A DNA stretch of 64,000 nt from an uncultured Paracoccaceae bacterium (lineage in GTDB: Bacteria > Pseudomonadota > Alphaproteobacteria > Rhodobacterales > Rhodobacteraceae): positions 423,918 to 487,917 of the forward strand of contig CANLYJ010000003.1 of assembly GCA_947495295.1 (NCBI GenBank), written 5' to 3'. The notes under the pieces were generated by a model. It saw only the letters and a list, made by a program, of their open reading frames with translations. It made no database searches and was not told where the DNA came from. The first letter of the stretch is position 1; every line of letters begins with the position of its first letter. Made by a program: the position numbers and the translations under genes. Below are positions 35,286-43,535 of the stretch, in pieces.

Positions 35286-37049
35286 ATGAACGCCCCACAA
35301 GATAAACTCGCTTTTCTGAATGTCGCCGCCTCGCTGAATGGGCGGCGCTGGATCGGTCCGTCCGCAGAGGAGGACCGCCAGTCAGAGGCGATGGCCCAGG
35401 CCACCGCCCTGCCGGCACCCTTGTGTCGAACGCTGGTCCGTCGCGGGGTCGCGGCACCGGATGCGGCGGCCTACCTAGCGCCCACCTTGCGCGAATTGAT
35501 GCCTGACCCGCATCAGATGCGCGATATGGAAAAAGCCGCAGCACGGTTTCGGCAGGCTGTCAAAAGCGGCCAAAAGATCGCGATATTTGCCGATTATGAC
35601 GTCGATGGCGGGGCCTCTGCCGCCTTGCTATTAACATGGCTGCGGTCCTGCGGGCAGCAGGCAACACTTTATATCCCCGACCGGATCGATGAAGGCTATG
35701 GGCCCAATGATGCGGCTATGGCCGCCTTGGCAGGTGATCACGACCTGATCATATGTGTCGATTGCGGGACCTTATCACATGGCCCGATTGCCGCTGCCGC
35801 TGGGGCCGATGTGATCGTGCTTGACCACCATCTTGGGGCCGAAACCCTGCCGCCCGCCCACGCGGTCGTGAACCCCAACCGGCAGGATGAAACGGGTGAT
35901 CTGGGGCATCTATGCGCTGCTGCCGTCGTCTTTATGATGCTTGTCGAAGTGAACCGGCAGATGCGGACCAATGGCGAAACAGGGCCGGACCTGATGGCGA
36001 TGCTGGATTTGGTCGCATTGGCCACAGTCGCCGATGTGGCCCCGCTGACCGGGGTAAACCGGGCCTTCGTGCGTCAGGGGCTGACCGTGATGGCACGGCG
36101 GCAACGGATCGGCCTGACGGCCTTGGCCGATGTGGCGGGCCTGGATCAGGCGCCCAGCAGCTATCACCTGGGGTTTCTACTGGGACCACGGGTTAATGCA
36201 GGCGGTCGGATTGGCAAGGCCGATCTGGGCGCGCGGCTGCTTGCCACCGATGACCGGAACGAGGCGCAGGCCTTGGCCGAACGGCTGGACCAGTTGAACA
36301 CCGAACGGCGCGAGGTCGAGGCGCAGGTGCGCGATCAGGCGCTGGAACAGGCCGAGGCACGCGGCACCGACGGCCCGCTGGTCTGGGCCGCAGGCGAAGG
36401 TTGGCACCCCGGCGTCGTGGGCATCGTGGCGGCGCGTTTGAAAGAGGCGACAAACCGGCCCGCCATCGTGATCGGGTTGGATGGGGATATCGGCAAGGGG
36501 TCCGGCCGATCCGTCAGCGGCATCGACCTTGGGGCCGCGATCCAACGCACAGCCGCCGAAGAACTGCTAATCAAAGGCGGCGGGCACAAAATGGCAGCCG
36601 GGCTGACCGTCGCGCGCGACCAGTTGGAACCGGCAATGAACCGTCTGTCAGAGCTTCTGGCCAAACAGGGCGCGGCAGAAATTGGACCCGCCGATCTGCG
36701 GCTCGACAGTCTGCTGATGCCTGGGGCCGCGACACTGGACCTGATCAATCAGATCGAAAATGCAGGGCCCTTTGGGGCCGGGGCCCCCGCCCCGCGCTTT
36801 GCCTTCCCCGATTGCCAAATCCATTTTGCAAAACAGGTTGGTGCCAACCATCTGAAAATCAGCTTCGGCGACGGGATCGGGCCACGAATCGATGCCATTA
36901 GCTTCGGCGCGATGGACGGGCCGATGGGCCCCGCATTGCTTGACCATAACGGCGCACGCTTCCATCTGGCAGGGCGTCTGGAAGTCAACACGTGGCAAGG
37001 GCGGCAATCGGTGCAACTGCGTCTGGAAGACGCCGCAGCGGCACATTAA
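35286..37049 (+). CDS. recJ: Single-stranded-DNA-specific exonuclease RecJ
   Basis: 5'-to-3' ssDNA exonuclease in recombination and repair. 587 residues. The DHH phosphoesterase motifs are present: FADYDVDGGASAALL, ICVDCGT, VIVLDHHLGAE, and the DHHA1 region IKGGGHKMAAGLTV. Position 30 bp after glpX, with AGG near the ATG. Followed by tRNA-Glu. Confidence 0.96.
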   Translation: MNAPQDKLAFLNVAASLNGRRWIGPSAEEDRQSEAMAQATALPAPLCRTLVRRGVAAPDAAAYLAPTLRELMPDPHQMRDMEKAAARFRQAVKSGQKIAIFADYDVDGGASAALLLTWLRSCGQQATLYIPDRIDEGYGPNDAAMAALAGDHDLIICVDCGTLSHGPIAAAAGADVIVLDHHLGAETLPPAHAVVNPNRQDETGDLGHLCAAAVVFMMLVEVNRQMRTNGETGPDLMAMLDLVALATVADVAPLTGVNRAFVRQGLTVMARRQRIGLTALADVAGLDQAPSSYHLGFLLGPRVNAGGRIGKADLGARLLATDDRNEAQALAERLDQLNTERREVEAQVRDQALEQAEARGTDGPLVWAAGEGWHPGVVGIVAARLKEATNRPAIVIGLDGDIGKGSGRSVSGIDLGAAIQRTAAEELLIKGGGHKMAAGLTVARDQLEPAMNRLSELLAKQGAAEIGPADLRLDSLLMPGAATLDLINQIENAGPFGAGAPAPRFAFPDCQIHFAKQVGANHLKISFGDGIGPRIDAISFGAMDGPMGPALLDHNGARFHLAGRLEVNTWQGRQSVQLRLEDAAAAH

Positions 37050-37122
37050 TAATCCCGACAAAAACCGCAAAAACCCTCTTGCGCGATGCGCGCGCATTCC
37101 CTAAAAGCGGCGCACCAACTGC

Positions 37123-37197
37123 GGTCCCTTCGTCTATCGGTTAGGACGCCAGGTTTTCAACCTGGAAAGAGGGGTTCGATTCCCCTAGGGACTGCCA
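37123..37197 (+). tRNA. tRNA-Glu (anticodon TTC), CCA encoded
   Basis: Full cloverleaf: acceptor arm GGTCCCT paired with AGGGACT, a D-arm with TCTATCGGTTAGGA, anticodon stem CCAGG/CCTGG enclosing the loop TTTTCAA (anticodon TTC at 37156-37158), T-arm GGGGTTCGATTCCCC, discriminator G and encoded CCA. The first pair of the acceptor stem is G-U. No intron and no neighbouring tRNA. Attachment sites are often at such tRNAs but none is seen here. Confidence 0.97.
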
Positions 37198-37327
37198 TTG
37201 GTAAAACTCCCCAGATATCAGCGCATTGTGGTCTCATGTACCGTTTGTCGGTCGAAACGCATTTAAAAATGGCCGCCCCGCAGGAGGGCGACCAATGCAT
37301 CAGGTGGCAATCAAATCGGCAGAGCGC

Positions 37328-38590
37328 CTATTTCAACGAGGCCATAAATGCGTCCACATCGTTCAGCGACATGAATTCAACCTCTTCGGTGCCCGCGTCA
37401 GAGAATGACCAGATCACAGCTGGGGCGGACACATCACCGTTTGCATCAAAGCGCACATTACCCGTCGCCCCTTGGAACATCACATTGCCCCCTGACGCCA
37501 GAACTTCTTTGGCAGCAGTGAACCCGGCTGTATCGGCGCTGACCGGCGTGCCGTCAGGGTCGGTGACCCGTGCAATGGCTGCGGCGACATCCGCGCCGGA
37601 TGCATCCTTGCCCGCAGCTTCCATCGCCAGCAGAACGATCATCGCCGCATCATAGCTGTTGGCCAGACCTGGACCGTTCGGCTCTGACGCGAAACGTTCC
37701 TGATAGGCGGCGCGAAACGCATCAGCGCTTTCTGATCTGGGCGAGGCGGTATCAGTACCCAATGCCGACCCCAGATATTGCAGGCCCACATTATCGCGGA
37801 ACTCATCCGATTTCAGCGAATTGGCCAGGATCATGTTCTGCGTGCCGCCCAGCGACAGCCATTCACGCACCGCCGCCGTACCCTCGGCCGGGTATAGCGC
37901 AAGGTAGATCGCATCAGGTTGGCTTGTTACGGCTTCTGTCACTTCGGCACGGTAACTGGGCTGGCCATCATTGATGGCGACCGATGCGGTCACTTCTACC
38001 CCCACAGCCGCGAAATCAGCGGCGATCAGGCGGGCCATGTCCTGCCCCCAGTCGTCGTTTTTGTACAGAACGGCAACCGATTTGTAGCCTTGATCAGCCG
38101 CCACCTTGGCCCCGACCGCCGATTGCACGCCCGTGGTCGCGAATGTCCGATACCACAGACCGCCGGTCTTGCCTTCGGTGGCAAGCCCCGTGAACGCGGT
38201 GGATGATGAACAGCACGACATTTGCAACACGCCGCTTGGCACCGTGACAGAGGTCAGGATCGGCATCGATACGCCAGAGGATACAGCCCCCAGCAGCACA
38301 TTCACCCCTTCCAGATCGACCAGCGCTTTGGCAGCATCAACGCCAACCTTGGGATCAACTTGGGTATCACGCAGCACCATCTCAATCTCGCAACCCGCAG
38401 CACCGCCAGCGGCATTGACCTGATCAACAGCGAATTGCGCAGTTTCCGCAATCGGGCGCCCCCAATCCACGGATGTCGGCAGCACCGCCCCGATCTTGGT
38501 GGTGCAATCCTGCGCCTGGGCGGCACCAGCCAACACGCTCATTCCAAAGGCCAACGCGGCGGTTGCCCCCATGGTTTTGACAATAGACAT
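37328..38590 (-). CDS. Branched-chain-type amino-acid ABC transporter substrate-binding protein
   Basis: Periplasmic receptor (LivJ/LivK type, peripla_BP_6), 420 residues. Signal peptide MSIVKTMGATAALAFGMSVL...AGAAQA, mature start QDCTTKIGAVLPTS. LRDTQVDPKVGVDAAKALVD and YKNDDWGQDMARL are family features. The start 38590 has GGGAGAG upstream. Two adjacent cysteines (SCCSSSTAF) are unusual inside a binding protein. Last gene of the seven-gene operon that runs from 43409; substrate may not be a branched-chain amino acid. Confidence 0.9.
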   Translation of the reverse strand: MSIVKTMGATAALAFGMSVLAGAAQAQDCTTKIGAVLPTSVDWGRPIAETAQFAVDQVNAAGGAAGCEIEMVLRDTQVDPKVGVDAAKALVDLEGVNVLLGAVSSGVSMPILTSVTVPSGVLQMSCCSSSTAFTGLATEGKTGGLWYRTFATTGVQSAVGAKVAADQGYKSVAVLYKNDDWGQDMARLIAADFAAVGVEVTASVAINDGQPSYRAEVTEAVTSQPDAIYLALYPAEGTAAVREWLSLGGTQNMILANSLKSDEFRDNVGLQYLGSALGTDTASPRSESADAFRAAYQERFASEPNGPGLANSYDAAMIVLLAMEAAGKDASGADVAAAIARVTDPDGTPVSADTAGFTAAKEVLASGGNVMFQGATGNVRFDANGDVSAPAVIWSFSDAGTEEVEFMSLNDVDAFMASLK

Positions 38591-38592
38591 AT

Positions 38593-39561
38593 TTACTCTC
38601 CCTGTTGCATTTGTTGGGGTTTTCCCCTTTGTGATACGACAAGCCGTTCCGGCAGAAATCCCTGCGGGCGCCACATCAGCATGCCGACGATGACCGACCC
38701 GATCAGTATGAATTGAACCGAGCCAGTGTAAAGCTGCACATCAACCGGCGCAAATCGCGACAGGGCCCAGCCCGACAGGGTCCATGCCCCCCAGATCAGA
38801 AACGCCCCAAAAATCGCGCCCCGATTATTGCCTGCACCACCCACAATCAGCATTGCCCAGATTTGGAAGGTCAGGGTCGGCAACACGTCCTGCGGGCTGA
38901 CAAAGGCGTAGAAAGTACCATAAAGGCCGCCCGCCAGCCCCAGAATCACCGACCCTGTGACAAAGGCCATCAACCTGATCCGGGCGGGGTTCTTGCCCAG
39001 CGACCGGGCGGCCTCTTCATCTTCCCGTATTGCGCGCAGCAGCCTGCCAAAAGGCGATGCGACAAGCCGCTCCAAAAACATGTAAGTGGCAATCAGGATC
39101 AGCAGGACAACCACAAAAAAGAACAGGTTATAGATAAACCCATCGCCCAACGCGGCGCGCAGGGGCCGTTCAAACCCGCGCACGCCCTTGGCACCGCCTG
39201 CCAGCCATTCGGCATTGCGCATCAGGTTTTCAAACGCCACCGCCACACCAAAGGTTGCAATCGCCAGATAGTCGTGCCGCAGCCGTAGGGTCAGCAGACC
39301 CACAATCCAGGCCATCAACCCGGCCGCAGCCATCCCCCCAAGCAAAGCCAGCGGATAGAACAGGCCAAAGCCCCCCAGATGCCCCGCCTGCGCGGTGCCG
39401 CCAAGGATCAGCGTGCCATAAGCCCCGGCCCCGAAAAACGCGACAACACCGCCGTTAAACAGGCCCGTATTGCCCCATTGCAGGTTCAGCCCAAGCACCG
39501 CAATCGCAAGAATCGACGCGGTCGTAGCAAAGAAAACCAGATATGAAAACACGCCAATCAT
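38593..39561 (-). CDS. Branched-chain-type ABC transporter permease LivM
   Basis: 322 residues, about eight to nine membrane helices. NTGLFNGGVVAFFGAGAYG and REDEEAARSLGKNPARIRLMAF (EAA-like loop) are LivM-type signatures. Ends two bases before the binding-protein start and overlaps the LivH stop by four bases, so translation is coupled. Confidence 0.9.
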   Translation of the reverse strand: MIGVFSYLVFFATTASILAIAVLGLNLQWGNTGLFNGGVVAFFGAGAYGTLILGGTAQAGHLGGFGLFYPLALLGGMAAAGLMAWIVGLLTLRLRHDYLAIATFGVAVAFENLMRNAEWLAGGAKGVRGFERPLRAALGDGFIYNLFFFVVVLLILIATYMFLERLVASPFGRLLRAIREDEEAARSLGKNPARIRLMAFVTGSVILGLAGGLYGTFYAFVSPQDVLPTLTFQIWAMLIVGGAGNNRGAIFGAFLIWGAWTLSGWALSRFAPVDVQLYTGSVQFILIGSVIVGMLMWRPQGFLPERLVVSQRGKPQQMQQGE

Positions 39562-40472
39562 GCCCGCGCCTCACCAAACAATCCATGTGGGCGGATCATC
39601 AGAACGACGAGGATCAGCAGAAATGGCACCGACGGGGTGTAGCCCGATGGCAGGATGACAAGCGATATATTCGCCGCGATCCCAACGATAAATCCACCCA
39701 GCACCGCGCCGTATACACTGCCAATGCCACCCACGATGGTGGCGGCAAAAATCGGCAAGACCAGATCACGCCCCATCACCGGGATCAGCTGATGGCTGAT
39801 ACCATAAAACACCCCCGCCACCGCCGCCAGACCACCGCCAATCAACCAGACCGCCATTATCGTGCGTTGCAGGTTGACGCCATTGACCTGCGCCAATGAC
39901 GGGTTTTCGGCAACAGCACGCAAGGAATAACCAAAGGTCGTCCGCGACAGGATCAGGTGCAGGATGAACATCAACGCCAAGGCTGCAATCAGCACGAATA
40001 TCTGATCCGGCTTGACCAATATCAACGGATCCCGGCTCAGGATCACCGCAAAGGCGATATCGCGGGAATAAAGCGCGGGGCTTAACCCAAAGATCAGGCC
40101 AATCACATTGCGGATGATCAGGGCCATGCCGAAACTGGCAAAGACCATCGACAACTCCTGCCCTTTTTCGCGCACCCGTTTGAACACCAACCGGTCGATC
40201 AACAAGGCCGACAGCCCCGTCAGCACCATGGAAATCAGGATCGCGATGATCAGGCTGCCGGTCAGCGACAAGGGCGCAAGCTTGACCGCCAGAAACGGGG
40301 CCAAGCCCGACACCAGCGCATCGCAGACCAATGCGACATAAGCGCCGAGCGATAACAACTCGGCATGCGAAAAATTGGCAAAGCGCAGGATATGCATGAC
40401 CAGCGTCAGCCCAATCGCCCCCAGTGACAGGTATGACCCGGTCAACACGCCATCCAGCAGATGTTGGATCAT
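39558..40472 (-). CDS. Branched-chain-type ABC transporter permease LivH
   Basis: 304 residues with about eight membrane helices. GSYLSLGAIGLTLVMHILRFANFSHAEL near the N-terminus and the loop RAVAENPSLAQVNGVNLQRT are LivH signatures. ATGA-type overlap (40469-40472) with the upstream ATPase gene. Forms the channel with LivM. Confidence 0.9.
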   Translation of the reverse strand: MIQHLLDGVLTGSYLSLGAIGLTLVMHILRFANFSHAELLSLGAYVALVCDALVSGLAPFLAVKLAPLSLTGSLIIAILISMVLTGLSALLIDRLVFKRVREKGQELSMVFASFGMALIIRNVIGLIFGLSPALYSRDIAFAVILSRDPLILVKPDQIFVLIAALALMFILHLILSRTTFGYSLRAVAENPSLAQVNGVNLQRTIMAVWLIGGGLAAVAGVFYGISHQLIPVMGRDLVLPIFAATIVGGIGSVYGAVLGGFIVGIAANISLVILPSGYTPSVPFLLILVVLMIRPHGLFGEARA

Positions 40473-41200
40473 GTTGCCCCCACCCGCCGATTGCCCAGAT
40501 AAATCTCGCCCACGACCTTATTGTCGCGCAAATCTGCGGCCGGGCCATCGATCTGATTACGCCCTTCAGCCAAGATGTAGCAATGATCGGCCAGCCGCAG
40601 CGCCTGATTGACGTTCTGTTCCACCAGCAGGATCGACACCCCCTGCCCGGTCAGCATGCGCGCATGTTCCAACACCTCTTGCGCAGCCTTTGGCGACAGG
40701 CCCGCCGATGGTTCATCCATCAGGATCAACTGGGGTGCGGTGGCCAACGCCATCGCGATGGCCAGAAACTGACGTTGGCCGCCTGACAATGCACCCGCCT
40801 TGTCGCGCTGTTTGGCGGCAAGGGCCGGAAACTGATCAAACACGCCCGCCAACCGTGCCGGGGCGTCCACACCGGCACGGCGCAAAGCAAGATCAAGGTT
40901 CTGGCGGATCGTCAGACTGCGAAAGATGTTATCGGTCTGCGGAACATAGGCGATACCATGAGCGGTCAACTGATCGGTGCGTAGCCCGGTGATATCAGAC
41001 CCCTGAAACGTGATCTGGCCCGCGCTGACAGGCAGCAACCCGGCAATCGCCTTGATCAGGGTGGATTTGCCCGCCCCGTTCGGGCCGATAATCAAGGTGA
41101 TCTGCGCAGGCGGGACCGCCAGCGACACATCCCGCAAAATCGGCAAATCCGGGACATAGCCAGCGGTTACGCCATGCGCCTGCAAGATCGGGTCAGCCAT
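40469..41200 (-). CDS. Branched-chain-type ABC transporter ATPase LivF
   Basis: 243 residues from ATG 41200 (MADPILQAHGV). Walker A GPNGAGKST is at 39-47, the signature is ALSGGQRQFLAIA and Walker B is LILMDEPSAGLSP. The short C-terminus is typical of LivF. Overlaps the LivG end by eight bases. Confidence 0.92.
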   Translation of the reverse strand: MADPILQAHGVTAGYVPDLPILRDVSLAVPPAQITLIIGPNGAGKSTLIKAIAGLLPVSAGQITFQGSDITGLRTDQLTAHGIAYVPQTDNIFRSLTIRQNLDLALRRAGVDAPARLAGVFDQFPALAAKQRDKAGALSGGQRQFLAIAMALATAPQLILMDEPSAGLSPKAAQEVLEHARMLTGQGVSILLVEQNVNQALRLADHCYILAEGRNQIDGPAADLRDNKVVGEIYLGNRRVGAT

Positions 41201-41966
41201 CCGCCACCGCCCCCAGATAGGCATCCAGCAAAGTCGGATTGGCCAGCGCCTGCGCACTGGTGCCTTCAAAAATCACGCGCCCCTCGGCCAAGGCGATCAC
41301 CGGGTCGCAATGCTGCATGACAAAATCCATGTCATGTTCGATGATCACAAATGTCGTGCCTTGCCGGTTCAATTCCGCGATCTTGCCGATCAGCGTGGCG
41401 GTCAGCACCGGGTTCACCCCCGCCGCTGGTTCATCCAGCAAGATCAGTTGCGGATCGCCCATCAAAACGCGGGCCAGTTCCAGCAATTTCATCTGCCCGC
41501 CGGAAATCTGACTCGCGGGATGATCGGCCAGCGCACCCAAGGTCACGAAATCCAGCACGTCCAGTGCCTTGTTGCGGATGCGGTTTTCCTCGGCCTGCAT
41601 CCGGCCACGAAACAGGAACGGCCCGGCAATCGTCTCGCCGACCTGCCCCATCGGGGCCAGCATCACGTTTTCCAGCACACTCATCCGGGCGAAAGGGCGT
41701 GGGATCTGAAATGTCCGCCCCAATCCACGCGCAAACAGCTTGTTGGGCGCCAAGCCGGTGATGTCCTGCCCATCCAGCTGCACCGTACCCGCATCGGGTT
41801 TCAACGCCCCGGTCAACAGGTTGAAAAGCGTCGATTTGCCCGCCCCATTGGGGCCAATCAGCCCGGTCATCGACCCGCGCTGCACCGCCAGCGACACATC
41901 ATCAACCGCTTTGAAATTGCCAAAGCTGCGGCACAGGTCCTGGGTCACAAGGATCGGGTCAGCCAC
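41193..41966 (-). CDS. Branched-chain-type ABC transporter ATPase LivG
   Basis: 257 residues from GTG 41966 (an ATG at 41984 is also possible, adding six residues). Walker A GPNGAGKST is at about 38-46, the signature ISGGQMKLLELARVL, Walker B LILLDEPAAGVNP, and the C-terminal GTSAQALANPTLLDAYLG is LivG-like. The start overlaps the preceding aldo/keto reductase stop. Works with LivF as the heterodimeric motor. Confidence 0.9.
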   Translation of the reverse strand: MADPILVTQDLCRSFGNFKAVDDVSLAVQRGSMTGLIGPNGAGKSTLFNLLTGALKPDAGTVQLDGQDITGLAPNKLFARGLGRTFQIPRPFARMSVLENVMLAPMGQVGETIAGPFLFRGRMQAEENRIRNKALDVLDFVTLGALADHPASQISGGQMKLLELARVLMGDPQLILLDEPAAGVNPVLTATLIGKIAELNRQGTTFVIIEHDMDFVMQHCDPVIALAEGRVIFEGTSAQALANPTLLDAYLGAVADG

Positions 41967-43035
41967 TGCCCAGAACCTTGTCATCCGGGCGGGTATTCAG
42001 ATTGTATTTCATAATCCGGCCATGGCGGCCGTCCCGGTCACGCTCCAACGCAAAGACACTACCCTGCGGCCCTGGCGCGCGATCCAACAACGCGCCGATG
42101 GCACCGTGATCGGCATCATCAAGCGTGACGTCAAACACCTCGACGGTTTGCGGCAAATGCCTCGCATAACGCGCGCCGACAATGGCTGCGGCAACCTGCG
42201 GTCGGTTCAGCACCCAGCGGGTTGCAACTGTGGATAGCGACACACCATGTCTGTCGCCGATGGATTTCAATAGCTGCAACAGCTCTTGAAACACGGCCCA
42301 CGACCCAAATTCATCGATGATCAGCCGATATTTGATCAGGCTGCGATTTTCAAAATCAAAGCCGGGATCAGGCTGGTCCAACCAACGTTCGGTCAGGAAA
42401 CCACCCGCCAGGGTGCCATAGCACAGCAATTGGATATCGCGGCCAGCAGCCCAATCGGTCAGGCCATCTTCAGGCCGGCGGTCCAGAAGGGAATACTGCA
42501 CCTGCGTGGACACAACATCAAACCCCGCATCCAGAAAGGGCTGCGTTTCGGCGACATCCCAGTTGGTCACACCCAGATGCGCAATCTTGCCTTTTTGCTG
42601 ACAGGTCTTCAGGGCATCCAGCCCCATCAACGGGTCACCCAACGACAAATCCCACCAAAAGAACTGGACCAGATGCAACTGTTCCACCTGCAACCGCTGC
42701 AAGGACCGATCAATAATCGCCTCAACATCGGCGGGGCGGATATTGTCCAACAGACCCAGATCGGGCACCAGCTTGGTATGCACCCGGACCTGATCTGCCA
42801 CCGCCGCCCCGCGACGGCGGCGCAGATCACCGATGAAATCGCCAATCATCTGCTCAACGCCAACATAGATATCGGCGCAATCAAATGTGGTGATACCAGC
42901 GTCCAGAAACGCTTCCATATCGCGCACCGCGTCGGACCGATCCACCGGGCCGTGATCGCCAGCTAGTTGCCAGCCTCCCTTGATCACGCGCGAGATGTCA
43001 TAGCCGGGGCGCAGCTTCGCGGTCTCAACGCTCAT
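41959..43035 (-). CDS. Aldo/keto reductase with substituted tetrad histidine
   Basis: 358 residues of the AKR superfamily. Asp52 and Tyr57 (FDCADIY) and Lys88 (VHTKLVP) of the catalytic tetrad are present, but at the histidine position the sequence is LVQFFWW, so residue 126 is Phe where the neighbouring fusion protein has LLQFHWW. The NAD(P) part (CYGTLAGGFLTERW and TRWVLNRPQVAAAIVGA) is intact. The protein is longer than usual by about 30 residues at the C-terminus. Sandwiched between a TIGR04076-type protein and LivG in one operon. Confidence 0.85.
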   Translation of the reverse strand: MSVETAKLRPGYDISRVIKGGWQLAGDHGPVDRSDAVRDMEAFLDAGITTFDCADIYVGVEQMIGDFIGDLRRRRGAAVADQVRVHTKLVPDLGLLDNIRPADVEAIIDRSLQRLQVEQLHLVQFFWWDLSLGDPLMGLDALKTCQQKGKIAHLGVTNWDVAETQPFLDAGFDVVSTQVQYSLLDRRPEDGLTDWAAGRDIQLLCYGTLAGGFLTERWLDQPDPGFDFENRSLIKYRLIIDEFGSWAVFQELLQLLKSIGDRHGVSLSTVATRWVLNRPQVAAAIVGARYARHLPQTVEVFDVTLDDADHGAIGALLDRAPGPQGSVFALERDRDGRHGRIMKYNLNTRPDDKVLGSG

Positions 43036-43409
43036 GCATCATCCGCCTGCCAATAGGGGGTGCCACGGGTCTCTGGCTGGCCAGTCGTGGCCGCATGTGT
43101 GAACCAGCGCTTTTCCAACCGGGTGATGCGAAACCGGCCACCACAATGGGGATCGGGGCACGCCACCTCTGCGTCCGTGCTGACCCAGTCATTGGGGTCG
43201 GTCATCCGCTGTTTCACGGGCAATAGCGGGATCAGCGCGGCAAGCGCATACATCGACACGCGGGTGCCAGGGTCAAAAACCAGTGTCTCACCCTCCACCC
43301 GAAAACGTTCACCTGCGACATGACGGCAAACGGGCGTGCGGCCATCCAGCACGGTTTCCACCTTCAGATCATAAAGCCAGAATCCAGCATCCTCAGCATC
43401 CTCTTGCAT
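43032..43409 (-). CDS. TIGR04076-like small protein
   Basis: 125 residues. The DLKVETVLDG start, the GERFRVEGETLVFDPG segment and the VACPDPHCGGRFRITRLEKRWF end agree with the TIGR04076 family as I recall it. Cysteines at CPDPHC and elsewhere could bind metal. First gene of the operon leading to the Liv transporter; its stop overlaps the AKR start by four bases. A duplicated CCTCTTGCAT unit lies at the start codon. Function unknown. Confidence 0.65.
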   Translation of the reverse strand: MQEDAEDAGFWLYDLKVETVLDGRTPVCRHVAGERFRVEGETLVFDPGTRVSMYALAALIPLLPVKQRMTDPNDWVSTDAEVACPDPHCGGRFRITRLEKRWFTHAATTGQPETRGTPYWQADDA

Positions 43410-43535
43410 CCTCTTGCATCCCCTGTCCTTTCCGCTGGACTGCCGCCAACGCTTCGTCTTATCTGGTTGAGGTTATCGATTATCGCTCAAGCCTCAAGGG
43501 CGATTTGGCGCAAGGCAACCAGAGCAGGAAACACC

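Noticed and set aside
37123..37327. tRNA-Glu as an integration site for a mobile element
   Set aside because: No integrase gene and no repeated copy of the tRNA 3' end is seen nearby.
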